Part shown: positions 51,505-63,001 of the stretch, piece after piece | Numbering within the stretch: the first letter of the stretch is position 1 | Layout of the letters: each line of letters opens with the position of its first letter | Source: Amylostereum areolatum | Lineage: Eukaryota; Basidiomycota; Agaricomycetes; Russulales; Stereaceae | Direction of reading: 5' to 3' | DNA: 64,000 bases | Assembly: GCA_012932865.1 (NCBI GenBank) | Contig: SAXG01000006.1 | Coordinates: forward strand, 124,001-188,000 | The notes under the pieces: model-generated | What the model saw: only the letters and a program-made list of their open reading frames with translations | Database searches by the model: none | Told to the model about the DNA's origin: nothing | Position numbers and translations under genes: made by a program

Positions 51505-53556
51505 CTGAGAAATTTTGATCGTCAATCGCAGATCTAAAGTCAGTGGAAGAACAGGCATACCCATAGTTTGATGAGACCATCCCAAGACGCAGTGACAACT
51601 TTAGACTGGAAGATACAGAGCGTGAGCCAAGGCAAGGCAAAGGAAGGGAAGTACGGCACTCACTGTTTCATGCGGAAGCCATTCGTGAGCAATGACCACC
51701 TTTGAATGGGCCCGCAGTCGAGACTTGATCCGACCGGTCTTCCAATCCCAGAATACGACGTTACCTTCGCCATCGCCGCTACTGATCCATTTTCCGTCGG
51801 GTGAAAAGCCGACCTGACAAGCATATCCTGCAACGGAATGACCCGCAAAGCGTTTCTTGCGATCTTGACGGAAGTTGTCCGTGCTGTAGATGAGAATTTG
51901 GTTATCGAGTGATTGTGCGGCGAAGTATTTTTCTGGGATTGATGCCATGATGAGCCCAATCCTAAAAAGGACACACGAGGCTCACTGGATGGATGAAGCG
52001 TCACTGCAGGCATCGAGTGCATGTGAGGCTCAGCGATATACTTGATGACGACAGGGATGTCATAATCCCAAGCACGGATGGTCTTGTCATCGGACGTGGT
52101 CACAAATCTCCGATTTTCGTCGACGAACGTGATCGTGTTCACTGGGCCCAAATGCTGGTCATACTCTTGCGTGATCTCGCCGCTGTTCATGTCATACTGT
52201 GGGTTCGTGAGCCCAAGCACTCGAACGATGAAAAACCAACACACCTGAATGATCTTTTTATCAGACATTCCGGCAAGGAAGACATGCTGCTTGTCTTCGT
52301 CGGGATGAAACCGTATAACGTACGGGATCTTGCCGTTGCTAAAGCGCTGTAGACACTGGCCTGTCTCTGTGTCCCACAATTTCATCTGTCTGTCATAACC
52401 GCATGAAAGGAATTTCCGCCCATCGTTGGAAAAAGTTACGTCCTTCACGGCTTTCACATGGCCGTGGAAGGTGCGTAGACAGTTGCCATGAGTATAAACA
52501 TCCCAGAGCTATGCGTATTTTGATTATTGCTGATTACTATCAGTCAGAGGCAAGTGAACGCGCACCTTGATCTTCGTGTCCATGGATCCGCTCAACAGCA
52601 GATGACCAGTTTCGGGGAAGAGACGGACGACGGAAACGCCTTGCGTGTGACCCGTCCAGGTGTGGATGCATGTTTTCGGAATGAAACAGTCCTGAGAGCC
52701 TGGTTCAGACTGCAGATGCGGGGCCTCGCTGAGTGGCGGTGACATGTACGTGCGTCCTTGGTAGTCGTGCATAGTCTTGCCGTGGAATATGGAGGTCTCC
52801 TGTCCTTGAGCGCCACGCTTTGGTTTGGCCTTCCTCGGCGCGACATCGTCTTCAGACTCTTCCTCTTCTTCTTCCTCCTCTTCTACACCGTCGGCGGCAA
52901 CGCCAATGGGTTCATCGCCCTGCCACGAGGCCCAAGGACCAACGTAAGCACCGTCCCCGTCTACAACTTCCAAGTCACCCTTCATCTTCCGCTTCCTCTT
53001 CAGTTCTTTCTTCTTTGCATTGGGCGCGCGCATCATATCCACGGTAACGAAATTGTTGGCCTCGGCAGCAGCAATTGAGCCGAGAACCGCGGGGGCAGAG
53101 GGATCCACTGAAGGATTCGCTGAATAACCAAGAATCGAGTGCGTGAGATGCTGAGAGCGGAATGCGTGTTCCGACATCGCCTGTTCTTCGACGTGTCCCG
53201 CCAGCGCATTCTGGTTGAGAAACCGATTCCTGTCGCCGAAAGGATTCTCGGGACCCTGTACAGGAAGTGTCATGTCGCTGTAAGGGATATTTACGTTCAT
53301 TTGCGTGTCTGTAGGACGTGTGATAAGAGAAGTTTGGTTCAGTGGATCCTGTTAGAAGTTAAAGATATGTTTGATGGTAGGGTCACTGTCTCGTACCTCC
53401 GCCAGTACATCAGGAGCGGCTTGTAGTGAGGTTTTGTACGTGGAGTCGTCTATGCGGGGCCTTTTGTTGGAGGGGATAGAAGAAAGGTTGAAAACATCGT
53501 TGGAGCTCGTGAATTCCGGTATCCTCATCGGACGAGTAGCCTTGAACGAGGGACAT
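51499..53556 (-). CDS. CDC40: Pre-mRNA splicing factor CDC40/PRP17 (WD40)
   Basis: Starts [12 protein letters not shown] at 53556. The Prp17 N-terminus has [20 protein letters not shown] and [13 protein letters not shown], then a basic and an acidic tract ([12 protein letters not shown]) and [20 protein letters not shown]. The WD40 propeller begins at [18 protein letters not shown] and includes [58 protein letters not shown], and [20 protein letters not shown]. The protein ends KLWD: the last exon (51504..51499) carries only GAC TAA after a 50-60 nt intron that starts GTATGC. Prp17 acts in the second catalytic step of splicing. An extra base at about 53520 shifts SSDED away from [14 protein letters not shown]. 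Confidence 0.93.
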
Positions 53557-53791
53557 GGCGAAGAGAGGATCTTTACAGGCCGTGCAAGTGGTAGGTGAAG
53601 CGCGCTCACAACGAACGCGGAGTCCTCGAACCGTATCTCTTACGTAACACACAGCGTAGATCTAATCGGACTTGCCAACATTACGACAATGAAAACCGCT
53701 CCTGACCTCCACCCATGATCCCCTCTTCTATTCACCATCCCGCCTCGAACCTTTCTCCCGCATAGGAACGTCCTGGGACGTCGTATGGGAC

Positions 53792-55853
53792 ATGGACGCT
53801 GAAAGAAAGGTCGGGCAACCTTGGACAGCCCATGAAGATGCTCTTTTGTCCCAAGCAGTATCGAACTACGGAGGGAACACCGACTGGAAAGCCATCGCTC
53901 TGCAGGTTCCTGGGCGAACAAACAAAGCATGTCGTAAGGTATATTCGGGCTGTGTCCTGTAACTCTGTAATATACTGACATTCGGACGGACCAACTTAGC
54001 GGTGGCTCCACTCACTTTGTCCCTCGATCAAGAAGTCTGCCTGGACCAAGGATGAAGATGATACGCTCTTGGCCTTGTACCAACTCCATGGTACGAAGTG
54101 GTCTCTCATTGCTAGGCAGATACCCGGCAGGACGGATGATGCTTGCTCAAAGCGATACCGCGAGGCCCTGGATCCATCTCTTAAGAAAGACGAATGGACT
54201 GCAGAGGAGGATGGTCGACTACTGTCTCTCTATGCACAACTCGGTGGAAAATGGGGTCAGGTTGGACAGGAAATGAAAAGGAGCGGTCTTGGATGTCGCA
54301 ACCGGTGCGTGGTTGTATGGTACCTGTGTTCGTGACCTAAAGGAGAGATTAGATGGCGTCTCCTAGAGAGAAAACGCGCATCCGCACTTCGAAACGACTC
54401 TCAAGGTCAACCCTCTTCTCTGAATACAGACGCTCTCGAGGAAACAAACACCAGTCCAAATCAGCCTTCGGCGTGGAATGCTGGCCTGTTCGATATCAGC
54501 CCATTCTGGAATCCTCAGCTGCCTCCCTTCCCCTCGTTAACAGCGAATTCGGACCACAGCATGGAAGGGCCTTCGTCCTCTGGACACGCCTCGCCTCCGC
54601 CTGCGCCACCGTTTTCTAACGCAGAAGATAGCGTTCAAATCAGGACTCCTTCGCCAATATCAATACCATATGAACCGTATCCATACGACCAGGAATTCGA
54701 AGGATTCGACAGCAGTGAAATGCTTTCGACCGCGAATTTTCCGCCCCTCCCCTCCTCTCATCGCTCAGAGGAGCTGTCTCCCATTCCTGCGGATGTCCTT
54801 GGCCATAATATAAATCGTCAACCTCTGTCGCGCGACGACGAACGGCGCATACACTCCGATCTCTCAAGCACCCAGCATCCTCCCCCCTTCGCAAATCGAC
54901 CCCCTAGCCCTACATACCACCCCACCGGACTAACTTATGTCGCCCATGACCATGATTCGTTGCAGCATATCACATCGTCTCCCACTACACCTCCCACTGA
55001 GCATTTAGCCCCGACTATTACGTTTGCTGACGTCGTCCAGATAATAACCAACGCGTCTATGTCGAGATCTTCGCCTTCACCTACCCCACAATTCCCGCAA
55101 GTGTCAGATCAAATAGCACAACTGCCCAGGCTATCATCACAACTCCCCACAAGCACCGAGTGAGCATCCTTTTTGTTCTACTCAAGCCTCATCTGACACA
55201 ATGCCGATAGTCCAACTGTACTTGGCTATGCTTGTGGACATGTGAACTGCTGGTCCGATGGCTCTAGCAGTGAAGAGCCGTCGCGGTTCGCGACTTCCAA
55301 AGAGCTATCCGATCATGTTCGAAGTCAACACCCCGGAGATATCTCAGCCGATAGTAAACCTTACCGCTGCGGCCTACAAGGATGTGGTAAAGGATGGAAG
55401 GTGTGCGACGTTCCCAAGTTGTGACTTCTAGATCCTTGACCTGATAGATGCATTGCAGAGTGTTAATGGTCTTCAATACCACCTCCAGGTGTATGTTCGT
55501 ATATCAGCAGCGTCGTATCATAGCTAAGCATCTTTCTTCCCTAGCTCTAAAGCACATTTTTTGCAGGCGATCACACAGACGAACATCTCGGCAGACGACG
55601 ATTCATCTCGGCCACGGAAGAAGACATATCCTTGTACTCAGCCACATTGCTTGCATGTTTACAAGCAATTGAGCGGTCTGCGCTATCATTTGACACATGT
55701 CTGTCTCTCACCGTCGGCGGCTACCTCTCTCACTCACCAAGTAACCGATCACAGGGACATCCCGCTGAATCTCCTGTCCAACTGCATATCGTTCCACCAA
55801 CTTTGGCCCGCAAGATGAATGAAAAATCGCAGCGGCAGAGTGCTGCAGCCTGA
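53792..55853 (+). CDS. Three-repeat MYB protein with C-terminal C2H2 zinc fingers
   Basis: Exons 53792..53938, 54000..54304, 54353..55159, 55211..55400, 55459..55490 (32 nt), 55545..55698 and 55755..55853; the frame is intact. Three MYB repeats open the protein: QPWTAHEDALLSQAVSNYGG, SAWTKDEDDTLLALYQLHGT and DEWTAEEDGRLLSLYAQLGG, each with the spaced Trp pattern and an RW or KRY ending. A disordered Pro/Ser region follows. Then come three C2H2-like fingers: one starting YACGHVNCW and ending LSDHVRSQH, YRCGLQGCGKGWKSVNGLQY, and YPCTQPHCLHVYKQLSGLRY. It is probably a nuclear transcription factor. The architecture differs from Cdc5/Cef1, which lacks fingers. It is divergent from CDC40 with 235 bases between the start codons. 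Confidence 0.85.
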
Positions 55854-56075
55854 TGGGTGTTCGTACAGTACGATATATTTACCTTTTTCACATTTTGCCT
55901 GGGACATTCATTTCCGCTGCCAAGAGGGTCGCTAATCAATACCCAGATCCTGCTGTCGATTAGATATACGCCTGTAAGTCCTGTACCATTGAGCACATAT
56001 TCCTAGAGTGACATGAACCATACACTACAAACCGTACATAATGCTGCACAGAAAGTTCCACATAGAAAACATTCT

Positions 56076-57310
56076 CTAACTCGTCCCCGCTCCCCCTCCG
56101 AACTGATTGGCCCTGAAAACGGACAATGTGAATCAGGATAGATACTGCAGTATCTGAACGTGAAATGCGCCCACAATTCTCTCAACGACGGGTCGTTCAT
56201 CAGGTCGCTCATTGACGGCATCCCGCCCCCTGAGCCGGCACCATTCATCTGCAATGACCAGATATAACGAAAATTGTTACAGAGGTGGACCAAGCACACA
56301 TACCATATTCGCGACAGTAGGGTTTGACATCAAACGTTCCATTCCACCATTAGCCATCATCTGCTGGGCCATTTGCATCATCATGGGATTGTTCATGAGG
56401 CTGGCAAGGTCTGGCATGCCACCCCCTCCACCACCGAGGCCACCGAACGCATTCGCCAGTCCGGCCAGGCCTCCGGCGCCAGCAGCCGCAGGCGGAGATG
56501 CTGCACGAGGTGGGGGGGCAACATCGGCAGTGTCAGCTTCAAGTCGAGCCGACGAGTTTTCCAATCCGCTCTTGAGACTGGCATTTGTGGGGTCTAGTTC
56601 AAGTCCGCGACGGAAGGCTGAAGCTGCGGACTTGTAGTCGCCGATGGAGTATTGGGCGTGTCTATAGAAAACGATGAATGACCGCTCAATGATACCAAGG
56701 CTCAATGTGCTAACCCAAGACGAGAGTAGCCTTTTACAAAGCTTGGGTCGACTTCGATCGCCTTCTCAGCGTCGCCGATTGCGGATAGATGGTCTCCCTT
56801 GCTCGAATATGCCGCGGCGCGATTAGAGTAGTAAACCGGGTTGGTTCCGTCAAGTGCGACAGCCTTGTCGTAAGACTCGATAGCCTTATCATACTGTTTG
56901 CTCGTCATTAACACGTTTCCTTCCTGTTTCAACTTCTCAGCCTTGGCCTTGTCTTCGGCAGAGACCTTGGGGGAAGCGAATGTCGGCACGGCGGGAGAGA
57001 CCTGCGCACTCGACCCTAGCTTGTCTTTGGTTTTTAAGAAGACATCAAATATGGTGGGTAGAGTTGCGGGCTTTACAGTGAGCCTGTTGACTTGAGCCTG
57101 GTCCGATGGATCGACGCCGAACGCCTCGCCGATGCACTGGACTAAACAAGGATGCGTGCGGTTGAGGGCAGGATCTCAGGAAAGTTGACACCACGACGCA
57201 CCTGCTACTTCAAGACTCTCCTTATCGTCTTCTTTGATGGTCCCATCGGCTATAGACTGGTCCAAGAAGTCGATGATAGAAAGAACGAGACGTTGCTGTT
57301 TTTCAGACAT
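56076..57310 (-). CDS. SGT2: SGT2/SGTA small glutamine-rich TPR co-chaperone
   Basis: Starts MSEKQQRLVLSIIDFLDQS at 57310: the N-terminal dimerisation domain that binds Get4/Get5. Three TPRs follow (KLKQEGNVLMTSKQYDKAIE, AAAYSSKGDHLSAIGDAEKA, SIGDYKSAASAFRRGLELDP), then a Gly-rich linker and the Met-rich client-binding domain (SLMNNPMMMQMAQQMMANGG, MNDPSLRELANQFGGGAG). The last splice removes 60-odd bases so that REL joins ANQF, with stop at 56076. Sgt2 hands tail-anchored proteins from Hsp70 to the GET pathway. It is head-to-head with PRP19. Confidence 0.93.
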
Positions 57311-57422
57311 TATCGAGGGAGTCGAAGAAGTGTAATACGCGCCGATAAACAAGCGTCAACAACGTTCTTGTCTCCCGCTCGACGCGTCGTCGACGCTCTC
57401 ATCATCCTTCTTGAACGTCCTC
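57311..57422. promoter_or_regulatory. Compact divergent promoter, SGT2 / PRP19
   Basis: Only 112 bases separate the two start codons, so both 5' UTRs and core promoters must overlap. No TATA box is visible on either strand. Confidence 0.6.
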
Positions 57423-59051
57423 ATGTTTCCCTGCGCCATCTCTGGTGAGCCAGCTCAGGACCCTGTCCTGTCCAAGTCCGGCCAAGTTTACGAGCGTCGT
57501 CTCATCCAAAAGTACATCACTGAGAACGGTACCGACCCAATCACCGGGGACAAGTTGGAGGAGGGCGACCTTATTTCTATCAAATCCAGTGCGTGTCAAT
57601 GGTCTCTACTGCTCATTGAACGTGTCTTAACGTGTTCCGTGTCTCACAGGCCCCAATGCTGCCCCCCCTCGCCCTCCCTCACACTCTTCCATACCGGCCC
57701 TTTTGACGGCTTTGCAAAATGAATGGGACTCTGTGATGCTCGAGACTTTCACACTCAAACAGCAGTACAACTCCACTCGCCAGGAGCTGAGTTACGCGCT
57801 CTACAGCCAAGATGCTGCCAGTCGCGTTATCGCGCGTTTGATGCGGGAACGCGACGCAGCCAGAGAGTCAGTTCCAAACTGTTTTACCATGCTTTTTCCT
57901 TCCTAACCACGCGGCGCAGGGCCCTTGCAAATGTACAAGCTTCGATGGGTATCACTCCGGCTGATCCCTCGGGCGACGTGGAGATGGCAGAAGGCGCCGC
58001 CGAAACTGACGGCAGCCTTCCCGCCAATGTTCTGGCACAAATCGACGAAACCCATCAAAACCTGTCGGCCCTTCGCAAGAAGCGCAAAGCCCCAGCGGAC
58101 TACGCGAAGCCCGCTCAAGTCAAGGAGTTCAAGCCAAAGCACGAGATCCCATCCCTTCATTCCGCTTCGCCCGCTGGGATCACGTCCATTGCAGTTTCCA
58201 CTTCCAACCCATCGCAGTTCCTCACCGGCGGAAATGACAAGATTGTACAACTGTACGACCGCAGCACGGATAAGGTCCTAGCATCGCTGAAAGGCCACAC
58301 GAAGAAAATCAATCATGTCGCATTCCGTGAACGTGAAGGCGAACCGACTCTTTTGTTATCCGCCAGTGCAGACAAGCTCGCGCGCGTCTGGTCAGTGGAC
58401 AGTGCTTCCGGCGAGTACATCCCGCGTTCTACCATTCGCACGCACAAGGGGGAGCTCAGTGGCATGGCCGTGCATCCCGCATCGACGCTCCTTGTTCTTT
58501 CCTCCCTGGACAAGACGTACTCCATTCACGACCTTTCGACGTTCGAACAAGTCTACCGCTCGTCACAGGCTCAAGAAGCGTTATCATCCTTGTCCATTCA
58601 TCCCGACGGCACCATATTGGCATGTGGAACGCCGTCGTCCACCGTCCAGGTGTTCGATATCCGCACAGGCGACATCGCCGCCACCCTTACCCCTGCGGAT
58701 GGCGTCCCGTTCACCGTGAACAGCTTGAGCTTCTCTGAGAATGGCTACCATCTCCTAGCTCCCGACTCCCTGACGTCCGTCGGTATCTGGGATCTGCGCA
58801 AGCAAAAGGTCGTACAGTCGATCCCTCTGGGCGAAAGCTTCAAGGTCAACAAAGTCCTCTACGACTACAGTGCGCAGCTGTTGGGTATCGCGGGATCTGA
58901 GGGCGTGCGGATACACGCGCACAAAACGTGGGAGGAGCTTGTACGCTTTGAAGAGGCGGGAGATGTATCTGACTTGGTCTTCGGGAGGCAAAGCAAGGAG
59001 GTGTGGGGCTCGAGCGGAAGGGAGGTCAGGATCTGGGGATTGTCGGAGTAA
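57423..59051 (+). CDS. PRP19: Pre-mRNA-processing factor 19 (PRP19), U-box E3 ligase
   Basis: Exons 57423..57588, 57650..57866 and 57920..59051 give 504 residues, the usual Prp19 length, with no frame break. The U-box is [20 protein letters not shown] followed by [20 protein letters not shown] coiled-coil tetramerisation segment ([36 protein letters not shown]) precedes a seven-bladed WD40 domain from about residue 190 to the end ([38 protein letters not shown], ... [12 protein letters not shown]). Prp19 is the scaffold and ubiquitin ligase of the nineteen complex that activates the spliceosome. Confidence 0.96.
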
Positions 59052-59524
59052 GGGTGCTACTGTTGTTTGTTGTACTTTTCAGACTGTTTTGCTAGTCTGA
59101 CTTCGAATCTCCTTTCGGTATAAGTACTGCGCGCTTTGGGCACGAAGTTAAATAAGACACGTAGCTCACGTCAGGGATATCCAAGTAGAAATCACTATTT
59201 AAAGGTTGCCATCACTCCCCAGATACAGCGTTCAAAACGTTTCATTCCGTTGTCGGAGTCGTGAATCGTAGGTACAAATACACTTGGGGTACTACTTGTA
59301 ACAAATTATGAAGTGGGGAGGGGGGCTGGCGCGGCGTACATGGTGGAGAGCACAAAGGGTGAAGAGCACACTTCTAGCAGAACAAAGGGTTAAGGATAAT
59401 GGCACAGGGGACGTAGTCCTCGCAGAGGCTGGTCGTGAGAAGAACGTGCGGTGATCATGATACATAGCCATAGCGTGAGGAGGAAGGGAATATAGAAAAT
59501 ATAGGTCCAATGAAGGCATACGCC
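59052..59524. other. Convergent 3' region PRP19 / OPT
   Basis: 473 bases containing both expected 3' UTRs. No coding signal. Confidence 0.5.
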
Positions 59525-62408
59525 TCATGACCACTGAGTGGGTCCGAAAATATCGCCTGGGGCAGGGACCTTCAGAGGGAGGCCCATTGCATCGGCACTG
59601 ATAGAATCGCAGTCAGTCATGGACTCGTGTGAGAAGGGGGCGAGAAGACATACGTGTTCAACCACACCTCATTGCCCCACCAGTTCAGCTCGATGCCGCC
59701 CTTCGGGAGCTGGATAACGAGGAAGATGACAAAGAGGCCAATGATGACGCCGGCATCAAGCCCGGACGAGAGCAGGTAGTTGTAACGCATCCACCAGCGG
59801 AAGTGGAAGCGGCGAATGTACCATTGGAAGATAAGGCCCACAATGAAGAACGACGAGAACTGGATCCCGGTCGCAGGTGGAACGATGACCAAGGTCCCGA
59901 CAGCAACGGGGACATGCACGTAGCGCCACATGGAGCGGGGGTAACGGCGCGCGAGGAAGTAGAAGGGAATGGGTAAGAAGGCGCCGATGAGGAAAAACCA
60001 CATGATGGGGTAATACCTGGAAACAATAAGCGGTCAGAGACGGCATGTAAGGCGGCAGAGGGGAGAAACGTACGTGGAACCAGGTCCAAAGACGCGCTTA
60101 GGGCCGATGTTGCCCCAGAGGAGCGCAGACGAGTCGAAGACGGAGAGGTCGGGGCAGGTGAAAAAGTCCTTCTGGTCGGGCGCGCAGACGTCTTCGATGT
60201 TGTGCAGGGCCCATGTTTGCATGCCCGACGCACTGAAGACGCCGATGATGGCAGCAAGGACCTGACCCATGAACATCATCTGCGGCGGGACTTTCATGTA
60301 ATGGCCCATCTTCATGTCGCTCGCGAAACTCAGTGCTTGGTATGTCGTTGAGTATGTCATCGTCTTGAAAACCATGTTCGCAACGGGACGACCGGGAACC
60401 ATGTATCCTCCCATCATCTCAGCAAGCACGCTGACACCTAGAGGCTGGTTGGTGATAGCTTGCAGGATACCAAGGGGGAGGATGAAGACGATGCCGACGA
60501 GGACGCCAACGACATAAGCCCAGATGGGGAGGCCGGTGTCCGCGACTTCGTTGCCGATTATACCGAAGACGAAGGCCACCACCGCAATCGCGCCATACCA
60601 CCAACGGGGGACTTCGGGATAGGCACCCATAAGGCGGGAGTGGACGTCGCGTTGCAGACGCATGGAACTGCTGAACTGGCGAACGATGTCCTTGCGGTAC
60701 CAAACTGTATCAAGGTCAGGAAACCGAGAAGGCGGTGAAGACACCATACGACGTACGGAACGTGTGGACAATAACGGCACCGTACAGTGCGAACGCCATG
60801 CCCCAAGTCAACGCAGCCGTAATGGGCATGTAAACCGGAGAGTACTGAATGTATTTGTCCTCGTCGAAAACGTTGTCTGTGAGGATCGCGCTGGCATTGT
60901 AGGGCAGGCCCGTGTTATCGAAGGTCCCCGTAGACATGATGGGCATGAACTGGGAGAAGAACACATTCTTGGCTGTGTATCTAAGTCAGGTCGACAATAC
61001 CAGACAAAGGAGACGAAGAGGCTCACCCCACATGATCGGGGCCATAAACCAGACCACGATGATGAAGGCGGCCATGATATTGAGTTGCGCCCACCACTAC
61101 ATGACCTATCAGCAAGGGTATCGTCGTGAAGAAAAACCAGGGCTTACAGGAACGACAAGCGGGCTGGCGATCCAAGAGATCATCGACCAGTCGAAAGTCA
61201 GAAGTCCCATACCAAGGCCAGTGTTGGTGCCGAACAGTGTGTTGACGACGATGTTGTTCGGGGCGATCCAACATACCCAGTTGAAGACGCTCAGGCCGGT
61301 CCAGAGGAAACCGGGGACCCAATACCAAACGAAGCTGCAGATCATCGCATACAGGAAGAAACGTTCGCGAGAGATGTGCTTGGTCTCCTTCTTGCCGTAA
61401 TTCTTGTGCATCGTGCTCAGAAGGGCAGCGCGGACAAGAACGCCGGGCCAGATCATGCTAGATGGCCACACGAGAAACTGGCGGAAGAAACCGGCTGCGC
61501 CGAAGCCAAAGAGCTGGACGGAAAGGCTGAGGAGGATTTGTTTGCCGTATCCCCACACGTTGTTGAAGAAAACCATTTCAACAGCTACCACGTCGCTAAA
61601 GTTAGAAGCGTTGATTACGACGTTGCCCATCATGGTGATCAGCGTGTGCTCTTTGATGTTGAACGGACCGGGGTTAAGCGACATGGAGTATCCGAGGACA
61701 GTGATACGGTAAGCGGGGAGAATCTTCTCCAGGAGCTTCCCGAACGGCAGGGCTATGATTTGAATGAGGAGAGCGTTGATAAACGTGCCGGGCACTAGTT
61801 GCATGTATGTCAGATGGGTAGCCGGGGGAAGTTAGCAGAGCTAGACGTACTGCGTAGGGTGATGAAGGCGTTGTATCCCGAGACGACGACAACGATGAAC
61901 ACCCCGATGAACCAACTATCAGGCGGTCAGATCATGTCGTAAAACAAACTATATGCGAGCTTACGCTCTGAACGTGTTCACAGGTATCGCCGGGTCGTCC
62001 GTATTCGACACGGCGGCACGAACCTCAGCGTAAGGAGAATCGCTGAAGGAAGGTCAGAAGGCTGTAATGCACAGAACAAAACGAAACGTACTCGTTGTAC
62101 TCCTCTTTCTGAAGCTCTGGCTTAGAACCGCGCCACGAGGACGAGACTTGCGACTCTGCGTCGATGTCGGTCGTGCCGTCGATATAACCAGAAGATGGGG
62201 CGGGATAGCGACCCTTTTCTGAAGGCTCGGAAGAAGCGTCGTAATAGGTATCGGAAGCTGAGGTGCCATCCAAATCGTAGTTTGGATCGTTGAGGTGAAG
62301 CAAGAGCTCGTCTTCGTCGACGTCTGTTGGCACATCGGGCAAAGACCTGCGATGCCTGAGCTCGGAGACGTCGTTGAGGGCACCCGGATCGGAGTAACGG
62401 CTCGTCAT
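59525..62408 (-). CDS. Oligopeptide transporter, OPT family
   Basis: Starts MTSRYSDPGALNDVSELRH at 62408 with an acidic cytosolic N-terminus. Following exons give DSPYAEVRAAVSNTDDPAIP and NTFRAWFIGVFIVVVVSGYN, the OPT signature region, and then about 14 hydrophobic segments with PGPFNIKEHTLITMMGNVV, GFFRQFLVWPSSMIWPGVLV, NVFFSQFMPIMSTGTFDNTG, MGGYMVPGRPVANMVFKTMT, DMKMGHYMKVPPQMMFMGQV and PIMWFFLIGAFLPIPFYFLA. It ends MGLPLKVPAPGDIFGPTQWS. NPGPFNIKEH and KMGHYMKVPP are hallmark OPT motifs. It imports tetra/pentapeptides or glutathione with protons at the plasma membrane. Introns are short and the frame is intact where checked. It is divergent from the TauD-type gene. Confidence 0.93.
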
Positions 62409-62893
62409 GGTGTTGAGAAAGGCAGCGCAAGGCGGAGAGCGAGCCTGAGACGAGAGCGCGCGTTGGGGGCGGGATGTTGAAGAACAAGACCGAGAGCAGA
62501 GAGCCTTATAGAGGGCGGGGAGGGCATGGTACGGAACTCGGTATGGAAGAGAAAAGAACTGAGCAAAGACAATTGGGAGAGGCGCCGATAGGCAAGACAC
62601 GGAAATCAGAGGCGGGTGCGCGTGGAGATGACAAAAAGGCAGGGGTAACGGTTAGAATACGTGAAGAGACAGGCGGCAAGGCTAGGGCGGCGATGCTTTT
62701 GTGTGTGCTCAAGTCGGAAAGTCGGACGGCGGCTGACGGCGGCTAAGTCGAGGCGCGGTCGATCCTATTGTTATTGTCTTGTCCCAGGCACCTCCCTCTC
62801 GGCTCCTTCCGCTCCACGCCATGCCCCCGGTTTACGTTCCACCTCCAGATCTTATCTTCATTCTCTCGTCATCGTACACCCCAATCGCACGAA

Positions 62894-62924
62894 TATCACG
62901 TCGCCTCGCGTTTCTATCACGTCG
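62894..62924. promoter_or_regulatory. Duplicated TATCACGTCG sites in the OPT / TauD intergenic region
   Basis: TATCACGTCG occurs at 62894..62903 and 62915..62924, about 80-110 bases before the dioxygenase start codon. The CACGTC core resembles bZIP/bHLH sites. It could serve either divergent gene. Confidence 0.35.
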
Positions 62925-63001
62925 TACCCTCACACGATGGCGATCCTACTCGATTCAAATATCCAGAACACACGCACAAGTCGTTACTCTCTCTATTCGC
63001 C

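Noticed and set aside
53792..55853. CDC5/CEF1 (MYB spliceosome protein)
   Set aside because: CDC5 has two MYB repeats plus a long conserved Cef1 region; this protein has three repeats and C2H2 fingers.
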